In this document: in pieces, positions 47,801 to 57,404 of the stretch
How positions within the stretch are numbered: position 1 is the stretch's first letter
Layout of the letters: each line of letters begins with the position of its first letter
Assembly (NCBI GenBank): GCA_010909165.1
Contig: VJWM01000205.1
Span: forward strand, 1-64,000
Direction: 5' to 3'
Length of the DNA: 64,000 nucleotides
Source: Anthoceros angustus
Taxonomy: Eukaryota > Streptophyta > Anthocerotopsida > Anthocerotales > Anthocerotaceae
Position numbers and translations under genes: made by a program
Notes under the pieces: generated by a model
Database searches by the model: none
Seen by the model: the letters and a program-made list of their open reading frames with translations, nothing else
What the model was told of the DNA's origin: nothing

Positions 47801-49014
47801 GGCAGGGGCTCTGCAGCCGCACCTTTCCTTTTCTCCGGCATCCCATTGTCCTGTAACGCCGCCTGATCGTTAACAGTCTCTGCTCTCCAGCTCTCTGTTT
47901 CCCAAAGCCTCCCGTCTGCCGGAAGATCGTCTGAGCCTGCAACTGGTTCTGTCTGGCAGGAAGCCTCAGCTGTCTCCGGTGGCTCAATTTCCTCCAAACA
48001 TTGATTCCCCGTAACGATGAACTGCACTTTCACTAGCGGTACAGCCGGTTTGCGCTCTGGCAACTGTGAACTTCTTGCCTCGTTGCTTGGACCAGCCACA
48101 TCCACCTGCGTCTGCGTGCCTCTCGACTCCGTGCTACAGGGCGGTGGGGAAGTCTGCGAGCCTCGCTGATGCTGCTGGCAAGTCTCCTTACCTCTCCCTT
48201 CCACGCTCCGCTGCGGCGGAGCTTCCAGCTGGACTCCTCGCTTGTCCTCAGCTTGAGCTTGCTGCGTGCCCCTTCCATGCGGCGCCTGAACGTTATGAAC
48301 CGGCTGCGGCGCAGGACTCCGCTCACCGCCACGCTGTGGCTGAGAGAGGGACAAAGCTCTCCCCTCGGCGCCACGATGCGGCTGAGAGTGGGGCAAAGCT
48401 CTCCCCTCGGCGCCACGATGCGGCTGAGAGTGGGGCAAAGCTCTCCCCTCGGCGCCACGCTCGGGCTGAGGCTCCTGGGAGCTTCGACCGGTTCCCAATT
48501 CGTTGCGCCGGCGCAACCTTCTTCGGGGAGTATTGTGATCAACATCCGCATCAGCACGAGCATCACGCTCCTCCACCAGCACATCTTTCTTATTCGAATG
48601 CTTGTCTTGTTCACTGAAAAGCTCGTCGGCCAGCACCCTGTAGTTTTCAGCTTCTATAAACTCGAACGAGCCGTAAAGCTGCCGGTCATTGCAACAAGCA
48701 GGGTGAGAGAAAAGCAATTGCTTCTTTCTTCCACCGCAAAGCAAATTAAGGCCCCCGAGCCGCAAATCTTGGTGCCACAAGAAGAAGACAGCATGCATAT
48801 GCCGCAGTCGGGCGCATAAAGGACGAGCATGAAGCAATTGTATAGCGCAGAGACAGATTGGAGGCCTCAACAATCTCACCTTGGCCAGGCTGCGGAATTT
48901 GCGCAGCACCAGCTTCTCATCCAGCCCCAGCCGCGACATTGCCATAACAGCGCCCCTCTCGCGCTCCTCCCTACCCCGCGTCTGCCTCTCCCTCGCCGGG
49001 AAATTAGGCGCCAT
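44882..49014 (-). CDS. SUVR: SUVR-class histone-lysine N-methyltransferase (WIYLD, pre-SET, SET, post-SET)
   Basis: Seven phase-checked exons (49014-48880, 48678-47259, 47123-45877, 45631-45369, 45278-45212, 45115-45065, 44980-44882) give 1093 residues. SUVR proteins methylate histone H3 (typically K9) and act in silencing of transposons and repeats. The N-terminal WIYLD part is split across exons 1-2 (FEFIEAENYRVLADELF). A 14-residue tandem repeat (SQPHRGAEGRALPH type) lies at about 115-158. The pre-SET zinc cluster starts ENCCNCEGDCLKHEIPCHC and runs through CRCNVKLCGNRVVQRG. The SET domain has [41 protein letters not shown], and LTWDYQIDF at the 3' end. Post-SET is CRCGSTYCRGSK, then PRA and TGA. 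The linker is long and acidic. The assignment to SUVR1/2/4 rests on WIYLD plus pre-SET. Confidence 0.94.
48340..48470. repeat. 42-base coding minisatellite in SUVR exon 2
   Basis: About three units of 42 bases (GAGAGTGGGGCAAAGCTCTC then CCCTCGGCGCCACGATGCGGCT on the plus strand) encode a 14-residue repeat in the SUVR linker. The same unit, shortened to 40 bases, occurs at 53976-54076 and 55381-55448 outside any intact gene. Confidence 0.9.
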
Positions 49015-49560
49015 CGCTGCACCAAGCGGAGCAGCGGCTACACGGAGACTGAGAACAGCATGCGGCGCGTCTCGTGTTTGTGTGTGTGAGGGGGCGGCGG
49101 GGGCGGGGGCGGTGGGGACGGGGAAACGAGGGAGCGTTAAGACAGCCCACAGGACAGGCTGCGCGCTTCACGACCCGCTTGTCTAATTGCCGGCCAGTGC
49201 TAGCGTTTAATTTCTGGAGTTGGGTAGTCGTGAACTATGTACGTACACACCTATCTACATACAAGCAATGGAATGGATAATCCCAGCAGCGCTACGATTA
49301 TGTCCCAACTAACTCTACTAACATCGACTTTCAATCATTATTACCAAGTTGATATTATAGAGTTTATATTATATAATTATAATATTACCATAATATTTAT
49401 ATATCTTATAGTAATATATCTACTAGGTACTTCATTGTTTCAAAGGATTAAGTGTTATTCAAGCAGCCCTCCTTTGAAGGAGTGATAGACAAGAGTTAGT
49501 TGGAACTCTACAATTAAAAATACGGCGATGCATTTTCGCTTGGGTTTGGTCCAACTTTTG
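49015..49560. other. 5' flank of SUVR and AT-rich spacer
   Basis: The first 150 bases are GC-rich and G-run rich (GGGGCGGCGGGGGCGGGGGC near 49089), probably the SUVR leader and promoter. From 49290 to 49450 the sequence is AT-rich with ATATAAT-type words. No gene is seen. Confidence 0.5.
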
Positions 49561-49562
49561 GC

Positions 49563-49850
49563 ATGTTATCCTCGACCCCCCGGGTTGGGCTGCGGAAGGC
49601 TGCGCGATGGCTAAGGTCCACAAGTACTCTCATGTGCAGAAAGACCACACTTTTATCCCCCTCGCCATCGAGACTCACGAGACCATGGGTCGGGACTTCT
49701 CGAAGTTCCTCAAGGCCAGTGGGTGTCGATTGCCCTACGAAGGGCATTGGCAAACACGGTATACAAAACGGCGACTAGCGCAGGGGAGGCGGCTTCTTCG
49801 GCGACGGTAGTAGGTACGCCCTTTCTTATCCCCGATCACGAGATTCTGAG
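49563..49850 (+). mobile_element. Retroelement ORF2-type C-terminal tail remnant
   Basis: Plus frame 49607-49810 encodes HKYSHVQKDHTFIPLAIETH and then MGRDFSKFLKASG. This resembles the conserved last segment of non-LTR (LINE-type) reverse-transcriptase polyproteins, where a short Phe-x-Pro-x-Ala-x-Glu segment is followed by Gly-x-x-x-x-x-Phe-Leu. The frame ends after basic residues. No reverse-transcriptase core is next to it. The assignment is by pattern recognition only. Confidence 0.5.
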
Positions 49851-50125
49851 GGCAGTAGGTAGTTTTGAGAAAAGCGATCGCGAGAGTTATTCCCCCTTGG
49901 CCTGGTGCCCTTTGATGGGTTGACCCCTTTTTTTTTCGGTGTAGATGGTGTTTTTTCCATCTCTTTGCTTTCTACATAAAGTCTCTCCATTCAATTAAAA
50001 ATTGGAAGATGGTTCACTGCTTTTTCTCATTCATTCCCTTCCTTCTAAATGAAATCCTGCCTTGGTCCTCGCAAGTGTGCTAAGCCTTACCATGATCGCA
50101 GGAATGGGGTTGGTCTCCCCCTTTT

Positions 50126-50602
50126 TTGTATTGTATGTTTCTTCACGCAATTGGGCGGCCTCTAGGTAAGAGTGCCAATGTGCGGGTTCTTCTGAGTAAA
50201 ATCCTGTCCTCGTCTGTAGGGCTGCCTATTATAAGAGTGTCATCCTCTTCTTCTGGAGGAGTGTTTGAGGAGGAAACCTTCTCTCTCCAAACGTCCTTGA
50301 GGCAAGCTAGGGACATGTTATCAGTGGATGCTCGTAAGGACTTCCCTCCTTTCTCGACATTTATTATTGATGGTTTCAGGGGTTGCATCCCCGCCGAGAA
50401 GCCTTGGCCAGGCTTTCATGTCCTCCAGACCCTCCATCCCAGTCCACAAGAGCGCCCGCTCTTGTTGGAAAAGGGCGCAGGTGCTTGGCTATTGGCCCAC
50501 CCATGCATACGGGGTTTTCACATCGCACCAACCACCTTCATTACTGCGATGCGATTCCGTCTTGGCCTGCTCCAGCCTGTGGCTTCTTTGCTAACATGGT
50601 AA
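50126..50602 (+). mobile_element. Retroelement polyprotein remnant upstream of ORF2 tail type
   Basis: A 158-residue plus frame ends with GAGAWLLAHPCIRGFHIAPT then AMRFRLGLLQPV. That layout (small-Trp-Leu ... Pro ... Leu/Phe-x-Ile-x-x-x-x-Phe-x-x-Ala-x-x-x-Arg-x-Gly) recurs in the region between reverse transcriptase and the C-terminal tail of algal and plant non-LTR elements. Here it lies downstream of the tail-like remnant at 49.6 kb, so the two come from different copies or a rearranged one. Confidence 0.45.
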
Positions 50603-51680
50603 TTCTGTAAGGAGGTTAATATGCACCATGGGGGTTTTCTACCTTTTATTCGGCAATGAGGGTTTCCAATGGGTCTCCATTTAGGGTTTTGAATCGTGTG
50701 GTCCAAAAATGCCTCAAAAAATAGGGTGTTCATCTGCGTGCACACAAATTTCGTGTATCGATGTAGGAGGCAAAGGGTTTGATAACCCCTCATACATCCA
50801 TTTGGCTCCATTTCGGACCCGTATGGGACGTCCGTTTGTGCAGGTGATGATGAAGACCGATGAGCAAAACCCGCAACTCAAAAACATGGTGCGCGGTCCT
50901 TTTTCCATTAAGTACAACTCTCGCCGTAAGTACAATGGTCCAGGGTCAATGTGGGGCCCTTGTTTTCTGGAAAACACAATTCTAATGCTGCTGTTTAAAG
51001 AGGGCGCCGGCCAACCGACGCCCTCTTCACTCCTCGTCCATGGACACCCATTGACGCTGGTTACTTGTCGCCCCCATTGTACACGAGGAAGAGAAATAGT
51101 GTTCCCCACGTGCTGGGGTGAACCGTAACATGTAGAGAAGTCATGCACTGAGACAGGTCACTTAGGACTGGCCTATGGAAATACAAACAACGTTCTGGTT
51201 TGGTTAACGCTTCATCTGCAATGCGTGTTGCAGATTAACACCATCTTCCGTCGATGTCTCCTCGTATGGAATTGAGGGTCTACGGCCGAAGGCTGGTTTC
51301 CACGCTGCTCTTTGTAGTTCAATAATAATGACTAAACTTGGCCGAACACAACGGTTTTCTGGCTAAGTGTGGGCTGGGAAAAATAGCCTTGCACAGACAA
51401 TAACAGTATTTGGAGAATCTATTGAAACTTATGGAGAGGAAGGGAAGAAAAATCGTGTCCACATAAGACAAAACACCTTGGCACAGATGTTCATGTACTC
51501 CGTGCTCCGACGGCCATATCATCGCAAGGCTCGCATCACCACCACTATCTTCACTATCTTCCGGGCCACTTTGGGGTCATGGAAGTCACACCATTTAATT
51601 TTAGTCGATCGCCTTCTTGTCCACAAAGATATAAATGTTTGCGAGCATTCAAGTTGAAACCATAATATATGATCACGTTT
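50603..51680. other. No gene recognised
   Basis: Frames of up to 144 residues exist on both strands (50709-51128 plus, 51148-50714 minus) but overlap each other and show no motif. Composition is like the flanking element remnants. Confidence 0.4.
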
Positions 51681-51683
51681 TGT

Positions 51684-53385
51684 TCACAAAAACCTTTGTA
51701 CGCTTTTGTGCAAATTAGCTTTCCTCCTTTTTCCCGGTTTGTCACGCTGGGTCCCTTCATGTCGGATTATAAATTCTTCAACATACCTTCCTTCATACGC
51801 ATCTGTGTGCTCAGTCATGTACCAATGAACGACAAAGTGAGGATCTGGTGCATCTAAGTGAACATCAATGACCCCGCCAATCCAAAACGGCCTGCTCACT
51901 GGTGGTGGACCGCAATGAACATGTCTTTCCTTATTTCCGAAATGTCACCATTCAACCGTGCAGTTTCTTGTTCTTGTCTAACAACGGTTTGATATGCACC
52001 AAGGTACATATCCCGTTGGGGAAGGTCCCTGAGTAAAGCCTCCTCTAGCAACGCCTCATCAGGCACGTGAAGAAGCTCGGCTGTTTCTTCCACTTCAGTC
52101 CGCGAAAACCACTTCCATGCGTCTTGGAGTGCGAGCCCTATATTATTCTCCACAATAACAGCGATCTCCTCTTGGTCCACCCAAAATTCTTCCCACCATT
52201 TATATTCCTCTGCAGTGACATATGGTCTAAGCGCCGAGAGGCCCTCCTTCAAGTGAGCCACACCTTCGGTTGGGGATAACCCTGACGACGTGCCTTTCTT
52301 ATCACGGGCACGAAGGGATGCGGCGGCGGTTACGTCACGGATGGGACAAACTTCAAAAACTCCAAACCGGCTTCCGCTTCCCATTGTGGCGATGTCGAAT
52401 ATTGTTTGCTTCTAATGACCGCCAATCCAAAACGGCCTGTTGTCAGTGGTGGACCGCAATGAACATGTCTTTCCTTATTTCCAAATGTCACCATTCAACC
52501 GCAGCTTGTTCTTGTCTAACAACGGTTTGATATGCACCAAGGTACATATCCTGCTGGGGAAGGTCCCCGAGTAAAGCCTCCTCTAGCAACGCCTCATCGT
52601 GCACGTGAAGAACCTCTTTCTTCAACTTCGCAAAACCACTTCCATGCGTCTTGGAGTGCGAGCCCTATATTATTCTCCACAATAACAACGATCTCCTCTT
52701 GGTCCACCCAAAATTCTTCCCACCATTTATATTCCTCTCAGGACATATGGTCTAAGCGCCGAGAGGCCCTCCTTCAAGTGAGCCACACCTCGGTTGGGGA
52801 TAACCGACGATGTGCCTTTCTTATCACGGCACGAAGGGATGTCACCGGGCGGTTACGTCACCGGATGGGACAAACTTCAAAACTCCAAACCGGCTTCCGC
52901 TTTCCCATTGTGGCGATGTCGAATATTGTTTGCTTCTAATGATCACAAGGCCACTCGTTTTTTCTTCTCTTGTAATTTTGAACTGTGCCGGAATGATAGG
53001 TTGTTCAATTCGCACTCAGCCGTGCTTGGCGCCCATCCCCTTGTCGAACGGCCAAACATAGGAGCGGAAGTCTGGAACCTCCGTTAATACCTTCACCGTG
53101 TTGGAGTGTACGCCTTTTCAAAATTGCCGCCAATGCGGGAGAGTATGAGCTTCCTGTTCAAGCTCTTTGAAAACATGAAAACATTTGGTCAATTTGATCA
53201 TGAGTATGTCCAACGAGAAGAAACCCCACCTTTACTTTCTCAAAAGTTCCCATATCCACTAACATGTTCGGATATGCAAAAGAAGTTGATTCTTGTTCTC
53301 TCGACAAGTGTTGTCCAATTGCAAGTATAAAACCTTCTAATACTCCTCGTAGTTGTGTATCACATCCTATAATGTTGATAGTCAA
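51684..53385 (-). mobile_element. Transposase-like gene with DUF7869-like motif, decayed
   Basis: In minus order, 53385-53158 encodes NMLVDMGTFEKVKVGFLLVG then HTHDQIDQMFSCF. This matches the hallmark of DUF7869-type proteins (GHTH-x-x-I/V-D-x-x-F-S), which are spread widely as transposon-related genes. 52384-51896 encodes an acidic helical segment (162 residues, with EEYKWWEEFWVDQEE). 51899-51684 encodes PFWIGGVIDVHLDAPDPHFV and VHWY, resembling the chromo/BAH-like C-terminal part of the same family. The middle segment is present twice in tandem (see 51871-52945). Frameshifts separate the parts, so it is not intact. Function in transposition is inferred from family distribution. Confidence 0.55.
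51871..52945. repeat. Tandem duplication of about 550 bases in the transposase-like gene
   Basis: Positions 51871-52415 recur at 52421-52945. The second copy has lost many one- to three-base pieces (for example TTTCCGAAATG becomes TTTCCAAATG), which breaks the minus-strand frame that is open in the first copy. Confidence 0.85.
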
Positions 53386-53861
53386 ATTGGCGCTTTCTCA
53401 AATTTGCGTAATGCAAGAAGGCCCTCGCTTTATACGTGTAGTTGTGAATCATACACCCAACTACGTGATGAGATGGGACTCCTCATCCGTGTTCTTCTAC
53501 CACCTCAAAAGTGTGGTACCTCGCTTTTCGTCCATCCCATCTATAGATGTAATATGTACTTATGCGGATCTCGTAACTTTTGCTCTGTGTTTGGCCATCT
53601 TCGTCTGCTCGTTCCTCGTGCAAAAGACACGAGGCCCAACGACGATATTTCATCATTACAAAACAAGAACTTCATGGAGTCGGCCAAAATCCATTCTTTG
53701 CAAACACTCTAGTCATGCCCTCTCATTTATCATTACACATATACTTCACATGAGGGCTTTTTGGTGTAGGGGGAGCCAAGGTCAGACGTGGAGTTCCACC
53801 CAAGGTTTCCACGCTCCGCTGCGGCGCAGGACTCGCTCACCGCCACGCTGTGGCTGAGAGA

Positions 53862-53975
53862 GGAGGGGAGGAGGGGAGGAGGGGAGGAAGGAAGGAGGAG
53901 GAGGGGAGGAGGGGAGGAGGGGAGGAGGGGAGGAGGGGAGGAGGGGAGGAGGAGGAGGGGAGGAGGAGAGAGGAC
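53862..53975 (+). repeat. Purine-rich GGA/GGGA microsatellite
   Basis: About 110 bases of almost pure purine, made of GGAGGA and GGGGA words. Open frames through it on both strands encode low-complexity peptides only. Confidence 0.9.
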
Positions 53976-54076
53976 AAAGCTCTCCCTCGGCGCCACGATG
54001 CGGCTGAGAGAGGACAAAGCTCTCCCTCGGCGCCACGATGCGGCTGAGAGAGGACAAAGCTCTCCCTCGGCGCCAC
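53976..54076. repeat. Non-coding copy of the SUVR minisatellite, first
   Basis: Two to three 40-base units match the 42-base SUVR repeat minus two bases. Upstream at 53808-53862 a further block matches SUVR exon 2 DNA at 48199-48215 joined to 48303-48350, with one C lost. Confidence 0.85.
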
Positions 54077-55240
54077 TCTCTTGTGATATAAGGGGCGCCG
54101 GCCGACTAACCAAACCTCCATCCAAGAAGGCGCCCAAACCTCCAAGCAAGACGGCACCGACACCTAGGACCAAGACGCCACGACAAACCGCAGTAGTTCA
54201 CACAAAAAGGTTAGAAAGGACAGATGTGAGGAACAAGAGTGCCCAGACCTTGATCGACCTTCCGTGTTGAGTTCCGTATAGTTGTCTTCAATCGCAAAGC
54301 GAGCATGTCGAGAACCGGTTTGACTTTGGGATCTTCACTCACTGTAGTTGCATTTCCATAGCTTTAAGAACCACGCGTAGGTGACATATCCGAGCCCCGA
54401 CCTTCGCACTCTCGTTTGTATAGCAACCATATTTCTAATTTTGTGTACGTGTCGGAAGATTGAAAACCTCCACATTTGGGAGCCTCTCACCATGTACATA
54501 AAAGTCACCATCCAAGCTATGGCCCCTAGCGCATGCGGAGATGGGTTTGTTCGAAACCATCCACGGTGAGTTCAAGAACTCTAGCCTTCAACTCCTCATA
54601 CCGATGTGTCCCACACAATAAACCCTTAAAGCCTTGAGACAACATCGTGTCGGAACACTCCCATAACATGAGTGACAACTTTTCCTTTATCATTGGTCCT
54701 TGGTCGCGATGGACTAGAGATCAAGGAATGTCTCCGCTCTTGTCGCACATTCTAATGAATCTATACCGCTCGAAATCTTTCTTTCACACAAGCACATCCG
54801 ACAAGTGTTGTCCAATTGCAAGTATAAAACCTTCTAATACTCCTCGTAGTTGTGTATCACATCGTGTTGATAGTCAAATTGGCGCTTTTCTCAAATTTGC
54901 GTAATGCAAGAAGGCCCTCGCTTTATACGTGTAGTTGTGAATCATACACCCAACTACGTGAGAGATCGGGACTCCTCATCCGTGTTCTTGACCACCTCAA
55001 AAGTGTGGTACCTCGCTTTTCTTGGTCCATCCCATCTATAGACGTACTTATGCGGATCTCGTAACTTTTGCTCTGTGTTTGGCCATCTTCGTCTGCTCCT
55101 CGTGCGACACGAGGCGCCCAACGACGATATTTCATCACATAAAACAAGAACTTCATGGAGTCGGCCAAAATCCATTCTTTGCAAACACTCTAGTCATGCC
55201 CTCTCATTTATCATTACACATATACTTCACATGAGGGGGG

Positions 55241-55385
55241 ATTTTGGTGTAGGGGGAGGAGGGAGGAAGGAGGAGGGGAGGAAGGAAGGAAGGAAGGAAG
55301 GAGGGAGGAAGGAGGGAGGAGGGAGGAGGGGAGGAAGGAGGAGGAGGGGAGGAGGAGGAGGAGGAGGGAGGAGGAGGAGAGAGGA
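55241..55385 (+). repeat. Purine-rich GGA/AAGG microsatellite
   Basis: About 145 bases of GGAGGA, GGAAGGAAGG and GGGAGGA words, in the second tandem unit at the place corresponding to 53862-53975. It has a different internal order, showing fast turnover. Confidence 0.9.
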
Positions 55386-55448
55386 CAAAGCTCTCCCTCG
55401 GCGCCACGATGCGGCTGAGAGAGGACAAAGCTCTCCCTCGGCGCCACT
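55381..55448. repeat. Non-coding copy of the SUVR minisatellite, second
   Basis: One and a half 40-base units follow the purine tract in the second 1.4 kb unit. The length again differs from the coding version by two bases per unit. Confidence 0.85.
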
Positions 55449-56160
55449 CTCTTGTGATATAAGGGGCGCCCGGCTTAACCAAACCTCCATCCGATGCGCC
55501 CAAACCTCCAAGCAAGACGGCACCGACACCTAGGACCAGACAAACCGCAGTAGTTCACACAAAAAGGTTAGAAAGGACAGCATGCGGAGGAACAAGAGTG
55601 CCCAGATACCTTGATCGACCTTCCGTGTTGAGTTCCGTATAGTTGTCTTCAATCGCTGCACCAAGCGAGCATGTCGAGAACCGGTTTGACTTTGGGATCT
55701 TCACTCAGTAGTTGCATTTCCATAGCTTTAAGAACCACGCGTAGGTGACATATCGAGCCCCGACCTTCGCACTCTCGTTTGTATAGCAACCATATTTCTA
55801 ATTTTGTGTACGTGTCGGAAGATTGAAAACCTCCACATTTGGGAGCCTCTCACCATGTACATAAAAGTCGTCCATCCAAGCTATGGCCCCTAGCGCATGC
55901 GAGACTGATGGGGTTTGTTCGAAACCATCCACGGTGAGTTCAAGAACTCTAGCCTTCAACTCCTCATACCGATGTGTCCCACACAATAAACCCTTAAAGC
56001 CTTGAGACAACATCGTGTCGGAACACTCCCATAACATGAGTGACAACTTTTCCTTTATCATTGGTCCTTGGTCGCGATGGACTAGAGATCAAGGAATGTC
56101 TCCGCTCTTGTCTCGCACATTCTAATGAATCTATACCGCTCGAAATCTTTCTTTCACACA

Positions 56161-57400
56161 AGCACATCCGATTGCAACAAGGTTTTAGTCACCGACACAA
56201 TGTCCACTTCACTCTTCCTCAACGACACGGCCCGCTCTGACATAACGACGCAGTCCTTTGACGCCTGCAATGTCTCGCTCAAAGGTTTCGTGAAACGATC
56301 TTTGCACATCATCCTCCGGAGGTGATTGGAAGTCTCTGGGACCTCTATCGGACGACCGTCTAGCTCCTCGGGACCGGTATGTTTGCCTACCCATACCCAT
56401 CGCCATGAACAAGCCACGGCAATCATGCGAACATCAGCGCCCTTCAACCCCAACTCTCCTCACCGGAGGGCTGCCGTCTATGGTGCATACAAGTTCGATT
56501 TCTTGGCCATCGGAACACCATGCGGCATACTTGGCGAAGACAATTCCGACGGCGTCTTTCCCCGCACAAGTGACATCCACTCGACTTCCCACAATGTGCT
56601 ATAACGGACTCTTCACCAAGCCCCATAACACACTAACCTTGCGGAGGATGGCGAGGCGAGGTGGCGGAGGGTTCAAAGATCAAGCCTCCTCGCCTTTTCC
56701 GGGAGTCCGCAGCCTCAAGTATCGGAGGGTTCTTCTACATAAGCCGATGCTGCGTGCAAATGTGCATTGCCGGGTTAACAGCTGGTGATAGCACAAATGA
56801 ATCGACATGACACGCACTTTCCACTCACGTCCTCCATATCGTGTGTGTCGCGCAACATTGCTGAGTCGGCCGACAAGTCCCGCTAGACTCCTTGCAAAGA
56901 GAAATGGTTGGTAAGTGTGGTTTGCGTCGAGCCAACTTAGTACCCACGCCACGACGCGACTTCATTGCACATAACGGCGAGGAAATCCAATGAGGCGGAT
57001 ATCGCGGTCCGCCACGCTGGATAAGAATAAGAATTACCGAATCGATGGATAAGTCACGGTGTCATAAATACATGCATAGGAGAATAAGGTCCACTTAACT
57101 ACCAGCCTTTCACACGACATCGTGGTTTCTAACTTTGGTTAACGTGGTGGGTAACCCTAATCGTCCAGGGGTTAAGAGTCCTTATGGTAACGGTGTTCAC
57201 TGCTGCCTGCTGCGACGGCACGCCCACACCATGAGAGGCCTCCATCACTGTGTGTGGCGGCGTGTGAAGGAGGGACCTACGGTGTGCGCCCCTTTGCAAA
57301 GAGCGTGTTCCGTGTCAGCGGTGCACAAGGCATCCCGTATAAGGCGAGAACTCCACAATTTCCATTCAAGCCCAATTTGTGAGTGATGCAACTTTGTTTT
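56161..57400. other. Element-flanking DNA; no gene recognised
   Basis: Minus frames at 56453-56154 (99 residues) and 56952-56680 (90 residues) continue the minus orientation of the transposase-like gene but carry no motif I can name. The stretch 56950-57400 has no supported feature. Confidence 0.35.
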
Positions 57401-57404
57401 CGTA

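Larger units (their letters stand above)
53295..56160. repeat. Tandem duplication of about 1.4 kb, two units
   Basis: Unit 1 is about 53295-54790 and unit 2 about 54795-56160. Each begins with ACAAGTGTTGTCCAATTGCA-type sequence, passes through the transposase-like stretch, a GGA-rich tract, the SUVR-like minisatellite and a block starting TAAGGGGCGCC. Each ends at the word TCTTTCTTTCACACAAGCAC. Small losses separate the units. The minus frame 56061-55798 (87 residues, CGTHRYEELKARVLELT) is the longest coding remnant and occurs in disrupted form in unit 1. Confidence 0.85.

Noticed and set aside
48033-48819. Plus- and minus-strand alternative frames over SUVR exon 2 (183, 193 and 216 residues)
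   Set aside because: They are shadows kept open by the 42-base repeat; the SUVR frame is joined in phase to WIYLD and pre-SET exons.
50709-51148. Overlapping 139- and 144-residue frames as genes
   Set aside because: They lie on opposite strands of the same DNA without motifs, and neither can be supported.
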